Source: Strongylocentrotus purpuratus | Taxonomy: Eukaryota; Echinodermata; Echinoidea; Camarodonta; Strongylocentrotidae | NCBI RefSeq assembly: GCF_000002235.5 | Contig: NW_022145601.1 | Coordinates: 28,560,664-28,624,663, forward strand | Direction: 5' to 3' | Length of the DNA: 64,000 bases | Shown: positions 10,572 through 22,411 of the stretch, in pieces | How the letters are laid out: every line of letters begins with the position of its first letter | Numbering within the stretch: position 1 is the first letter of the stretch | The notes under the pieces: generated by a model | Told to the model about the DNA's origin: nothing | Seen by the model: only the letters and a program-made list of their open reading frames with translations | The model's database searches: none | Program-made: the position numbers and the translations under genes

Positions 10572-10990
10572 TTTAAAGGTAAACACCAGTATTGGAAACA
10601 CCCCTATTTCAAAAAAGGAAATGGAAGCTCTTATTACCAATCATGTGAAAGAATATGTTTTGACTAATACATGATGATAAAAATTGTGCCGGGAAACCGC
10701 CTACTAATTGATATATTTGGTAAATTAGTTTATCTATTGGTATGTGAGAGATAAACCCTGAAAAGCATGGCTCTTCAAATGCCTTCATATTTTAAATATG
10801 GCATGTAAAAATCTGGGATAGGATTTTTACGCCACGTATTCGTGTAGTCCCATATACATCTTTCTGTGTACAGTGCTTGTAACTTTACGAAGACTGGGCC
10901 AAATTTCTTATCATTTTGATGATTCCAAAACCTTGCAGTACACAACAATACTTATATGCTAGATGATCAACCTTTTCTGATCGTTTCCAC
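10572..10990 (+). repeat. Dispersed repeat family A, copy 2
   Basis: Same order of blocks as copy 1 (46-430), with an extra segment in the middle near 10745-10830: the TAAAGGTAAACACCAG end, TTACCAATCATGTGAAAG, TATTTGGTAAATTAG, then CCCATATACATCTTTCTGTG through TTTTCTGATCG. Non-coding. Confidence 0.6.
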
Positions 10991-12035
10991 AGCGTTTCTT
11001 TAACAATGCAATCGCATGACTATAACTGGTCTTTATCTTTAACCATAAGCCAGGCTTTCAAAGGGATTAAAGGAAATGTTGATTTAAAATTTAAAAAATT
11101 ATGGGTGGAAGATTCCTTGCTTTGGGAGTGTATAGCCGTTATCTAGCATTTGTTGCAGATATTCGCACTAGAATTCACCAGAAATCATGGATAGAGTACC
11201 AAATGATCTTGTATTTTTATACAAGGAGAACACCTTAAGAATTTATTTAGCATGTTTCTTTCCAGTATCATTTTGCTACCAGAACTTTAGATGAGCTTTA
11301 GTGCCCTTCTGCCTCTTAGCAGACGATAAGTTTCTAACTAATGTGGTAACCAACCTTAATAGACACTTTAAAACTTGTAGATGAAAGCGACCATAAGCAG
11401 ATACCCAAAAAATGAATAGGATATACATGTAAGCTCCGCCCTATTTTGACATGTTGGCTCTTTGAAAGAACCTGATATCACAGAAAGATTTGGCAATGTT
11501 GATGAAAAACTACGTCATGCATGTCATAATATATACCAGTACTTTAAGAAAGCCGATACTCAGAAAAGATGGGCTAAATGCGTTGATATTGCATGTGACT
11601 ATGAATGTTTAATTTCTTGTCCTCTTTAGGATGTCTTGATGCAGAAACACATATTCTTTATGTGGTGTGCCAAGCACGCGCATATACAGTGATGAGAGAA
11701 TCGATCAAGATGAATAATTCATAGTGCAGAGGGCTTATCCGATACACATTCGAAATGCCAACCTTCAAAATAGCAGATCTTGAGCTTACTCGTGATAGCA
11801 CACAGCTAGGACTACAGTACATGTATATGACACTTAGTGTTGGCCACCTCGAAGACAGTACTTGTACGAATGGCCCCCAACATCCACAGATCATTTAGAC
11901 ATGGAGACATCCCACTTTGTGCATTTCAGAATAATCACTGACAGGGTGATGAAGGTGCTTTATGAATACCATTTCTTGAAAAAAATACTTCCACCTGCTA
12001 ACCGCGTATTGTAGCATGTACAGCCAGTGCTTAAA

Positions 12036-12320
12036 GAGGTGTCATGGTCTAGAGGATTTGTACCGCACCATATATCATGTGGTTCATGGTTTAAGTCACG
12101 GTGCTGCACTAATGTCCTTATGTAAGACAATCTACATTTGCCACTCTCCACCCATGTCTGGTAAGTGGTTACCTTGTAGGAATTTAATCCCTGAATGTTT
12201 TTAGCACCTTACCTTTGTAAGCACCATAAGCATCCCCTTGGGAGGTTATGTGCAAAATATAAATTTAGCTATTATTGTTGTTATCATTATTATTATTATG
12301 ATAAATTAATAATGATTACA
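12036..12320 (+). mobile_element. tRNA-derived SINE
   Basis: The head shows RNA polymerase III promoter boxes: an A-box-like TGGTCTAGAGG at 12044-12054 and a B-box-like GGTTTAAGTC at 12088-12097. Their spacing fits a tRNA gene. A non-tRNA body follows, then a simple ATT-rich tail (about 12275-12320). It is not a functional tRNA, because no cloverleaf closes. tRNA-derived SINEs are known in sea urchins; family assignment would need a library comparison. Confidence 0.7.
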
Positions 12321-12502
12321 TAACTTTCATGAACATGTATCCAGCAGTCATCACGATGCGTTTTACATTTTTTGTACGAAGGACCATTATCTGCCTACAC
12401 ACAGATGGCTCTCCAAAGTGGCTTATACAGTGCAAACAAATGTGGCCTTAATATCAATCAAATCATTCCTACAGTGTTTATGTCTCTTTCTCTCTCTCTA
12501 AG

Positions 12503-13020
12503 ACTCTTTTCACACTGGTTTTGCTTAACCCCGTACTTTGCTTAGCCCTGTACTATCCTTAACCCCGCACTATTTTTTGGCTTTTCACACTCGCTGTTTT
12601 TAGTTCCGTACTAGCACCTATTCCGGAATAAGAAAATTCCCGCTGTTCTCACTGCATTTCGTTAACCCCTGATATCGTGTATGTTATGATTGGACATACT
12701 TCGCATCTGGTCAGCTGCGATATGCTCCATTGCGTAGTACCGGACTATTTTTCGTTTCTGTTCTCATTCATTTGCTTAGCACCGCAATTGCGGGGTTAGC
12801 AGGAGTTAGCACCACAATTGCGGAGTTAGCCCTGCTATTTTGCAGGGTTAGTTAACCCCGTACTATAGGTGGGGTTAGCCAACTTTAGCCCACTTTGGTC
12901 AAAACCAGTCTGAACAGAAAGTGGAATAGGCTTAACCCCGTACTATAGCTGGGGCTAAGACCCCCCTTAACCCCACCTATAGTACGGGGTTAAGCAAAAT
13001 ATTGCCAGTGTGAAAACAGT
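12503..13020. mobile_element. Inverted-repeat element (MITE), tandem copy 1
   Basis: A 518-bp non-coding unit with 16-bp terminal inverted repeats: ACTCTTTTCACACTGG at 12503-12518 and CCAGTGTGAAAACAGT at 13005-13020, one mismatch. The inside is full of GGGGTTAAG and CCGTACTATAGGTGG words in both orientations. Almost the same unit follows 69 bp downstream. The transposase family that moved it is unknown. Confidence 0.8.
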
Positions 13021-13089
13021 ATTAGTGCCATATCGATTGACTTTGGCGATCATCCTGTTCCACAACCTCGGTTCCTAGCCTTCTCTATT

Positions 13090-13609
13090 ACTCTTTTCAC
13101 ACTGGTTTTGCTTAACCCCGTACTTTGCTTAGCCCCGTACTATCCTTAACCCCGGACTATTTTTTTGGCTTTTCACACCCGCTGTTTTTAGTCCCGTACT
13201 AGCGCCTATTCCGGAATAAGAAAATTCCCGCTGTTCTCACTGCATTTCGTTAACCCCAGATATCGTTAATGTTATGATTGGACATACTTCGCATCTGGCC
13301 AGCTGTGATACGCTCCATTGCGTAGTACCGGACTATTTTTTGTTTCTGTTCTCATTCATTTGCTTAGCACCGCAATTGCGGGGTTAGCAGGAGTTAGCAC
13401 CACAATTGCGGAGTTAGCCCTGCTATTTTGCAGGGTTAGTTAACCCCGTACTATAGGTGGGGTTAGCCAACTTTAGCCCACTTTGGTAAAAACCAGTCTG
13501 AACAGAAAGTGGAATAGGCTTAACCCCGTACTATAGGTGGGGCTAAGACCCCCCCTTAACCCCACCTATAGTACGGGGTTAAGCAAAATATTGCCAGTGT
13601 GAAAACAGT
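13090..13609. mobile_element. Inverted-repeat element (MITE), tandem copy 2
   Basis: A 520-bp unit, nearly identical to 12503-13020 and in the same orientation, with the same 16-bp termini (13090-13105 and 13594-13609). The sequence after both copies starts similarly (ATTAGTGCCA and ATTAGTACCA). That suggests a duplication of one insertion rather than two insertions, but this is not settled. Confidence 0.8.
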
Positions 13610-14104
13610 ATATTAGTACCACTCCCAGTTCATTCACTCCTCTCTCTTACAACAATTTCTGCAGACTGTCCATCCAAAGTATCCTCCTTCCTCCCCTATT
13701 CCTTCTTCACACAATTTTTCCCATCAAAGCTAGATTCTTTAGGCCTTCTTTACATGTAATGTGACCCATGAACTTCAACTGCCTAATCAACATCGCATGT
13801 ATCATTTTCCTTTGCACTCCAGCTCGTCCTATGTCTATGTAATATTAATTGCATATTACCCCACCCCCTTTTTTTAAAATACATTATGCAAAGCTACATG
13901 TTTATATACTCAAAACAATATTAAGGCAAAGTGTACCAAAATTATAGTTGTTCACTGTAGATGTATGTGTACTAAATAGTGTTTCCTAGTGACTTGTAAA
14001 CCCTGAGGAGTAAATAGTGGCGCCTGGATACATGTAGTCTATTTACATTGTAAACTGTAATATCACTCTGTCAATTTAATTGGACAACAATTCCTTGAGG
14101 TATA

Positions 14105-14424
14105 ACGGCATTGCGGAACCTTCCTCTTATCTCTGGCTTTGTATCCCGCGGCAGTTTGGGCGAAACACCATTTCGGCTCGACGCTGAACCCACGAGGTAC
14201 ATGTACCCCCTCGTTGTCCTTTATCATTATCTATATTGCCTTCCGTTTCAAATTTGGCCCCAAGATGCAATCAATACTCTCCCGCACACTCTCTCAAAAT
14301 GACATCTCGCTGTAAATAAATTTGGTGCGTCCAATAAAATAACAAAATGCCGTAACGCAGGCTGGCTTAATCCTAGACGCTCTAGAGAGTTTGGCCCAAA
14401 TTGTGCTTTCTGTAGACAAACTCG
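14105..14424 (+). other. Candidate 5'UTR exon / promoter-proximal CpG-rich segment
   Basis: This stretch is much richer in CpG than its AT-rich surroundings (CCGCGG, TTCGGCTCGACG, GCCGTAACGC). It ends at a strong donor, CTCG|GTGAGT, with GT at 14425. No long coding frame is present. Exon 1 of aPKC at 22235 begins with a strong acceptor and so needs a non-coding exon upstream; this is the best candidate in the window. An inverted CCAAT word (ATTGG) lies near 14080. No transcript evidence is available. Confidence 0.35.
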
Positions 14425-14953
14425 GTGAGTAGCCTTATGAACGTGTGATGTAAGCTTGGTTATTGCCTGGGGTATTCATTTATGTCATTTTTTTGCTTGC
14501 TTCGGGAGTATGTAAGTCAATTTATGGAATTTGATTCTGCCGGAATGGCTAATATGCACACAGCATGTACATACCCTCCTCTTACCTGAAAGTATACTTC
14601 CCTTTTTAGCAATGTAGCATTTACAGATATCTGTACATGCATGTATTTTTATGCTTGTGCATGGTGCGTGTAGCAATGGATACATGTCAGTTTTGTGTTG
14701 GGCTAAAACGCTAAAAGATGCCAATTCGTTTGTACTTCATGAAGATAATGAAGATCAAGGTAAAAGATTTCAGCATTCTTTTTAATAGGCCTATGTGCAT
14801 GTTTATGTATACACCCTTTTTCTATTTCTGTCTTTGAGCCTACTAGCGTGTATTGAAGTGACAAAAGTTAAATCCAGATATGATGTAGACTGAACTGGAA
14901 GTATTGTGTTGGTACTAATGACCTGCATTCTCATAGGTTACTTGATACATTGT

Positions 14954-15200
14954 AACTTAAAGGGAAGTTCAACTTAAACAGACAATTACTATACTCTAAA
15001 AGAGAGCAGAAAAAATTCAGAGAAGCAGATTGGTGAAGGTTTGAATTAAATCTCACCCCGAAAAAGAAAGTTATGAATTTTTTTAAAGTTGTAATCACTG
15101 TACGTACATTATGGGCATTTCAGATTGGGTGAATCGGTAGTGTCACTGTGATAGGGTGCCAGACTACTTTCCCATTTATTTCAACATGATTAAAATTTCA
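14954..15200. repeat. Partial copy of the TTAAAGGG inverted-repeat family
   Basis: Starts CTTAAAGGGAAGTTCAAC, then AGCAGATTGGTGAAGGTTTGA and AAGTTATGAATTTTT, which match internal blocks of the elements at 17273 and 25630. The right end is not clear. It is followed by a simple ATT repeat near 15318-15336. Confidence 0.45.
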
Positions 15201-15745
15201 ATTTTTCAAAATGCATGATACAAGAGGGTCTTTTATGTTTAGAGGACCTATAAATAATATATCTGTAAAGCTTTTTGAGAGGGCCTGTGGTCCTGAAATG
15301 TGCTATAAAAGAATGAACTATTATTATTATTATTATAATGATGTGCTATCCATAATATATCTATTCAACCAAATTGCTTTCTTGCTCTTGATAAATAACT
15401 ATCAAAGAACGTTACTTTCACAATCAGTTTAAATAACAGTTCAATCATCGATATCATCCACATTGTGGAAAATCCTTGTATACATACATGTACATGTATG
15501 TACCATGTTGCAAATCTCAAACATTTTGAATCAAGTATTATAGCATAAGGCATTAGGCATGGCAAGCGAGCAGCTGTACGAGAAAAATTAGTTGGCATCT
15601 CTCTCATTGGACCAAGCCCTTCTAATTTAATGGAGTAATTCTTTCATTTCCGTGCGCGAGTGGGACAGTATCATGTTGCAAAATATGAGACTGGCCAAAT
15701 TTTGGCCAATTTGACAGCAAAAACACACCTTGATACGCTTGCATA

Positions 15746-16137
15746 AGGCCTGTCTTCACTATCTCGAGATTGCCAAATATCCAGCTTTTTTAACTATCCC
15801 GATCGCAAACTATCTAGCTAATCTTCATCAGACCGAAGTAGCAATTAGAAGGATATTTGGTCAGGATTGCATCCCAAGATATCTTGGGATAGTTTGCAAA
15901 ATATCCCACTATTTGGCAAAATATCCAGCTTTTTGTCCCGCGCGTCTTCACTAGACCAAAGATTCGCAATACGTGCTAACGCTGAGCAAAATATCTCGAG
16001 CTAATTTCTCAAGGTCGAGTTTCAAGTTTTGAGGTCGAATCTCAAGATAGTGAAGACGCGATTTGTTACTTCAGGATTATTTACCAAATCAGAAATAGCG
16101 GGCTATTTGGCAATCTCAAGATAATGAAGATGCGCCT
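15746..16137. mobile_element. Foldback element, diverged relative of 29671-30298
   Basis: The left end AGGCCTGTCTTCACTATCTC and the right end, which complements it imperfectly, form terminal inverted repeats that include GAGATTGCCAAATA. Internal words (AATATCCAGCT, ATCCCAAGATATCTTGGG) recur in the large palindrome in intron 1. Non-coding. ATA flanks both ends and may be a 3-bp target duplication. Confidence 0.65.
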
Positions 16138-16222
16138 ATAGAGCATGGACAAGCTAGCTTCCCATGCAGGCCTTCACTTGTATCTCTGTTCATTAGGGCT
16201 GTTCACATCAGGTCTTGTCTTT

Positions 16223-16306
16223 AGGTTCATTCTCGGGTTCATTCTCGGGTTCATTCTCAGGTTCATTCTCCAGCTCATTCTCCGGTTTATTCTCGGGTTC
16301 ATTCTC
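16223..16306 (+). repeat. 12-bp minisatellite, 7 copies
   Basis: Seven head-to-tail copies of GGTTCATTCTCG with a few substitutions. The open frame across it, repeating GFIL, is a by-product of the 12-bp period. Confidence 0.9.
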
Positions 16307-17272
16307 AAAGTGAGCAAGAAACCTGCAGAAATGGTCGGTCATGAAAATGTTCCTACTTTGTTTTGTAGACAATAGTGATAGAGTGGCTCATGACTTCTCT
16401 TTCAGAAAATAGTTTTTCTTTCAGTACTGGTCTAAGTGTTGACCCACATACATACATTATTTGAATATTGATTATTTTGACAATTAGGTGACTTGTAACA
16501 AAAAGTGGTCTGTTTCGACGTAGAGAATGATTCAGCACAAGCCTTTAATAAGCATCTGTTTGATCTGTAGACAGATGCAGGAGCACTCCTAAGTTTTCAG
16601 TTTGTACTTCCAGCATCATCAGAATTCTTTTTACAGCCAAAGTTACAAGTCTATGAACTTGTACATTTTCTTATGTTCGTGGATCTGTAGTATTTTAGAT
16701 AGACCTTGTATGAAATTAGAGAGGTTGCAAATGGTGGGGGATGGGGGCATAAGCCGCATTTTGATTGGAGTCAAGTTCGGGGGAAAGTTAAGGGGTGATG
16801 GGAAAGGGGTACTGGGTAACCAAGCTGATAACCAAGGTTAAGGAAAGCTGGAAGCTTATTGAGATAATTAATGAGTTGAGTGATGCGATTTATGACAACA
16901 TGTGATGAACTAAACACATGCACCCAGTAGCCATGCTGTGCTAGAGACAAGAGGCAAAGAGCACTTCATTCTCTAGAGCCATATTTTATCTGTGCCTTGA
17001 AATAGTATGTGTAATACCAGTATGTATATTACATGAAATTTACTATGTAAATGTCCTTGTACATTGCATATTGCCATTAGGAGCTTGCCATAAATGATCA
17101 CTTTGTTTGATGTGCATATGTTGCGAAATTACTTTTTGCTTGATAGGCCTACCTGTACATGTACATGTACTTAATTTTATTGCTTATTGTGTGATTATCT
17201 AGAACCTTGTCTGTTTGACATAATAAGATTGACTTCTTCTGCATTACCTTAGAAACTGAATAACTCTAAGGT

Positions 17273-17794
17273 TTAAAGGGGAAGTCCACCCTTGATATTA
17301 AGTTGATTTTGATAGCAGAAAAATGAGAGGATCAGGTCAGTGAAAGTTTGAGTAACATCCAATTGAAAATATGAAAGTTATGAAAGTTTTCATCAGTAAA
17401 ACACAAATTGGCAACTCTGTGACTTATCTTGTAAGGTCCTCTCCAATTCGCTGTGTACATGAATTTCATATAACTTACTTTGTTTAGTTATTGATGACAG
17501 AATAGATTTGCTCCATACAGGGGTTGTATAGAAACATATTTGCAATAATTATATTAAGGGTGCACGTATATGATTGAAAATCATACTTTGGGAAAATAGT
17601 CATTCATGAATTTATTTAGTACATAGCAAATGGGACGGAACTTTGGAAGATATGTCACAGAGTTGCCAATTTGATCACTTCTAAAATTCATAACTTTTTT
17701 TTGTGATCATATTTTTCTCAAACTTTGACTGACCAAGCGGTTCCTCTTATTGTACTGCTTCTGTTAAAATCAACAGGGTAGACTTTCCCTTTAA
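17273..17794. mobile_element. TTAAAGGGGA inverted-repeat element (MITE), full copy
   Basis: Left end TTAAAGGGGAAGTCCACCC, right end GGGTAGACTTTCCCTTTAA. The inverted similarity extends about 80 bp inward (AGTGAAAGTTTGAG against CTCAAACTTTGACT). The body contains AAAGTTATGAAAGTTTT and GGCAACTCTGTGACTTA, which recur in reverse near the other end. Non-coding. Relatives lie at 14954, 25630 and 27396. Confidence 0.75.
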
Positions 17795-18277
17795 CCATGG
17801 AGGGTTCTCAAACTCTCTGTTTTCTTTAGAAGGAACGACTTTGACCCAACAGAAGTAAATAGACACCCTCTCTTTGTGCCTCTTTCTTCAAGGTTTATTG
17901 TTGTATCCATTGTGTTTCCAGTCTTTGACTTGGGTACCTGGTAATGGTAGACTTCAGTTTACACTCTGGATTCAAGACACACACAGCATGTTCAGATTCA
18001 CTGTTCCAATGTTAGAAACCATGTTTCCTTGCAGGGATGTCCTTTACTCTAAAGATTTTTTTTTTAATACCGGTATAACGACCTACATGAAGGGATCCAT
18101 CATGGAATGGTGGTTCATTCACTTGGCACTCAAATGAGAGGTTTAAGATTCAGATCAGACAGAATCAATGCACCTCTGACAGCATACAATAGCTTGTTTC
18201 AAATCATAGTATGACATAACATTTACAATACATTCGAGTACACTAGAGCTATACTTATAAGGAAGAAAATTAAAAAT

Positions 18278-18308
18278 TAACCCCCCCCCCCACCCCCCCC
18301 CAAAAAAA
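18278..18308 (+). repeat. Poly-C / A tract
   Basis: Two C runs separated by single A, then an A run. Simple sequence. Confidence 0.9.
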
Positions 18309-18655
18309 AGTATTGGAATAAAGTTCAACAGCATGCATTCAAACATGTATGGGCCTGCATTGTTATATACAAACCCATGTATACATGTATATACCGTTTA
18401 ATGTGAATGTACCCTTGAATACACTGATACGCTTGTAAACATTATGACTAATGTTTAACAAACATGTTCATGTAGTATCATGTAGGGGCCTACATGTCTA
18501 CGTGATTGATATGGAGGCCTAAACAGGTATTATAGAGCCTACCGGTACAAAAGGTATTTGTACATGTAAGTTGTAGGCTACTAAGTCTGTGCAAAAGAAA
18601 TGAGATTTGGGGTATAGTTTTTTTTTAAAACAAGTACATGTATATTGCCCAATAT

Positions 18656-18788
18656 ATATTATATGAACATCGTACTTATAAGTTATCTATATTTTGTTGA
18701 CACATTTGTCAAGTTCATCTTTATATTATATGAACATCGTACTTATGAATCTATATTTTGTAGACACATTTTTCAAGTTCATCTTTAA
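18656..18788 (+). repeat. 66-bp tandem duplication
   Basis: Two head-to-tail copies (18656-18722 and 18723-18788) of a unit starting TATTATATGAACATCGTACT and ending CAAGTTCATCTTTA, with small differences. Non-coding. Confidence 0.88.
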
Positions 18789-19507
18789 AAATCATTTTGC
18801 CTAATGAAGTAATAACTAATTCAACAATATGATGTGCTTCTTTGCTATTAGTCATTTAAGATTAGAATTTTTTTGAATCTCAGTTACTTTCAGAGACATT
18901 CTTTGGATTTTGATTGCTTTCTTGTTCCAATAGATGAATAAGGGGCATGGAAGAATTACTCACTCCATTGCCATTGGTGGTTTGTAAATTCCATGGAATG
19001 CGAGGAAAAATATCAGTTTATTGCAATTCACTATTGTCTAACAGTTGGATGTCTGGAGTAGGACGGTCTGTAGAGCAGCGTGTTTATGGTGTATTGACAA
19101 GGTATGCATTGCCAGGTTTGTTTAGTTGTCATGGAGTGTATATATACATGTATATACATGTATAGGCCTACTGTAAAGTAAGTTATGACTAAATACTGCT
19201 TTCTTTGGTATTATTAAAGTTTGATGGGCATTTGTGTTTCCTACATGTAGCTGTTCTGATTAATTTTTGATAGACATTTCTTTTTCTTTTGTGGAATGGG
19301 GAACAACAGGAAATCAGTTTGACAACAATGGGCAAGTCTTTGCCTACGCTGTTGGCCTGTGTATTATAGGTTTGTATTTAGGCAAGGTTGGATAGATTTA
19401 GAAGTTTGAAAAGAGAGACTGATAAAGAGCTTTGCTAAAGTGACTAATGCAGATCTGTGCTGTAGGCCTGTATTTTGTGAATTAGAGTTTAGATGCACAA
19501 TTGAGAG

Positions 19508-19620
19508 AGAGGGAGAGTTAGGGAGGGAGAGAGAGAGAGAGAGAGAGGGAAAAAGGGGGGGGGGGAGATGGAGAATGAGAATGAGAGAGATGTGGAGGGG
19601 AAGATCGAGGGAAATTCAGA
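19508..19620 (+). repeat. GA-rich microsatellite
   Basis: (GA)n with interspersed GGGAGG and a long G run near 19553-19564. Open frames on both strands here are artefacts of composition. Confidence 0.9.
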
Positions 19621-20957
19621 CAGACAGAAATATCATAAATCAGAACACCACATTGTAAATGTAGTAAATTTATAGCACTTCCTGTATATGATACATTCAT
19701 AAGGTACAAATACATCGCATTCCGTACAAATGTGATACATTTCCCCCATCACACTTCAAAGGCTAAGGTATGCCACTGTGCACCATTCAAAACAGGTACT
19801 AGTATCAGTGCATTCCAATACAAAAGCACAGTGAGTCATGCATGTGTTATTGAATGGAGCAAATAATGAACAGAACACAATATAGTCTCTGTGTATATTG
19901 TGTGAACAATTAGGGTGTTTTCTTATTTGCTTTGTTTACCTCTTATTCCATCCGCAAGGATTGTAGGCTGGGTTCGCTCTTCGGTCGATTGGTCATCCTG
20001 AGGAATTTATAGACTTAAATCTTTCTCTTATGGCATTTTCATGTAAACCTACACGTATAATACTTTGTTGGACTGAACGTTAGAGTGTGCTAAAGTGTAA
20101 GTTTGGATTTTCTCATTCATACTTACCGGTATGAAGAATTCTATGTTGCTCAGCATTGGATATTGAATACGGAACCCTGTTTATGGTAATATTGTTTTTA
20201 TTTATTGATGTGATTATTGACTGTTTACCATGTGCCCATGAATGTATGGAGTGGTTGTGTGAGAATAGATTTGTCATAGGATATGATTTACATGTACATG
20301 TACCTTTCAATTTGCAAAGTGTTTTGTCTGTTCTGTGCCTGTGGGATATGGTAGAGATTATTGTCTAGGCCAACATGTACATTTTTTTGCACAGTATACC
20401 AACTACATGCATGTACATTTTTACATGTACACTTAAACCTCGAGTCAAGCAAAAATTGATCCCTAATTTCTAGTCTGGATTTTTCAGTAATAAGCAGGGG
20501 TTCCATGTTTATTTGATATTTGATATTTTTCCGTACACAAAAATGTTATTGGTTCAATTTCAACATATGTTTGTTAATTAAAATTCATGTGAACATCTAC
20601 TACAGAGGCTGCAACCAATGTACAATTGAATTATGATCAATACATTATCTGATTATTGATTTAATTTCAGAACAAAAGTATAAAATATTAAGGCGGGATT
20701 TGAAAATGAAGCATGGAGAAGGGTACAAGAAACTAGCAGTAACTTTTATTTAGCCTTCTGTAAATTTGTTGTACATGTACACCATGTGCACACACGTCTG
20801 TATATGATATTGGTATTACTATACATACATACTTTACTTACATTAAACAACACAAAACAAACTTCTACTTAATTACCTCTTGCTTTGTAATTGTAATTTA
20901 GGACCTCCCTTTTATTCCATCGGCCTTCATATAAACACTTCAATACATAGGTATTAG

Positions 20958-21372
20958 GTACTGTATGAATATATGGTGTACTCTGGAATGCATATATCCG
21001 GTAGATTGACATAATCACAACAAAAGTAAATAATATGTAATTGTTTTGTTGTAATTTAGTACCTCCCCCTTACTGAATGGGCCTTCAAGGTAGAAGAATG
21101 TAATTTTACGAACATACACACATGTATTAAACATAAGAAAAGGTCAGAACATAATCTTTATCTCTGACAAAGAATGATGCCTTCAAATGTATTTATAAAT
21201 TTAATTGTAAATAAACAGATTGTGATTAGATTGATTTCACTACAAAATTTTATTCATGAAAAGCTTTCCTTGTCAAAGTATGACAGATACATAGTACTGT
21301 TTTGTTTTGATTTTGTCAATCTATCTGATACATGCATTCCAGAGTACACCATAAAATATATTCATACCGTAT
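20958..21372. repeat. Inverted repeat, about 40-bp arms
   Basis: The left arm near 20962-21000 (GTGTACTCTGGAATGCAT) is matched in reverse near 21330-21372 (ATGCATTCCAGAGTACAC). Inside are direct repeats of a GTAATTTAGGACCTCC-like block (about 20893 and 21051) and of a CACATGTATTAAACAT-like block (about 21119 and 21445). It looks like nested, decayed mobile sequence without coding capacity. Confidence 0.5.
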
Positions 21373-22234
21373 ATTGATTAGATTTTTGAATTCAGAACAA
21401 ATCTCCCAAGACTTTTTTTATCAGCAAAGTAGATAATTTAGAACAAACACATGTATGAAACATATTAAGAAGAGGTCAAAATGTTTGTACATACAGAGAC
21501 AATAAAATAAATAATCTTGCATTTCAAGTTGAAGTTTACAATGAGCAAATAACTCCAGGAGAATCAATAATAATTAAGGTTTCTTAATAAATTTCAATCA
21601 GTTTAACTTCACCATTCAATATTTGGATAAGAGAGGCGTGATATTGGTCAAAGTCATTATTATTAGTCATTACTTGATTTGTAGAGAAATGCCAGCCAAA
21701 CTGGCTATTTTGTAGGTTATTATTCAATTTCAATATTGAAAGTGTTACTACATGGTCTGCAAAATCAATATATGTAACGTTTTTTTTAATAGCAGTTTGT
21801 GATGCACTCTACATCTAACTCTAAAGTTTATGATTGTCAAGTGTTCTTGAATTTGCAAACTGGACCATCCCAATTTGTTCTTTTATCCAACAAAACTGGG
21901 GCAAGTTTATTGTTTTCTTTTTAATCTTTTCTTCAGACCCCTGTCTCGACTTGCCAGATATTTATTTGATACAACAAAATCAAAGAATAGCAATAAATAC
22001 AGACATACTAAAACTTTTTTGTCTTGTACTCATTGGAGTAAATTGCAAGAATGAACAGAAACTGAAATCAGACAATATTTATGAGCGGAAGCTAAAGGAA
22101 TAAAGCGCGCGAAAATTCTGCTGGAGTCATACCAGCAATACTTGGTGTAAAATGTATTAATAATTTCCATAAAATGCCAGGGTAATGCCATATGCTAATT
22201 CCGTCTTCATTCTCTCTTTATTTCTCTAACCCAG

Positions 22235-22411
22235 GTGTAATCAGTAGCCTCATCTCCAGACTTTGTGAGCGTGCGTTCAAGAGACCTGTCAGCTTGTCCC
22301 AGAAGTAGTCTGTTCTGTCAGCCGGGAACGACGAGCAGTCCACATGCCCGGGGAAAGCATGATGGCAGCAGAAGAAGATGGAATGATACCCATCAAAGCT
22401 GCCTTTAATGG
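22235..22411 (+). CDS. PRKCI/PRKCZ (aPKC): aPKC exon 1 (5'UTR end, start codon, first PB1 strand)
   Basis: The acceptor is a clean pyrimidine tract ending CTAACCCAG at 22234. The coding frame is open from a TGA at 22266. The first in-frame ATG is at 22344; later ATGs at 22359 and 22362 (AGCATGATGG) have better context, so initiation is uncertain within six residues. The coding part reads [18 protein letters not shown] from the second start. IPIKAAFNG aligns with VRVKAYYRG of human PRKCI and supplies the conserved PB1 lysine. The donor is GG|GTAAGAG at 22412, leaving two bases of a Gly codon that exon 2 completes with G. The phase match and PB1 alignment are what identify this short exon. Confidence 0.82.

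Noticed and set aside
12036-12110. A tRNA gene
   Set aside because: A- and B-box-like words are present but no full cloverleaf or acceptor stem closes, and an ATT-rich tail follows. It is a SINE head.
16145-16375. Open frame with repeated GFIL residues
   Set aside because: It is produced by a 12-bp minisatellite, a multiple of three, and has no start or context of a gene.
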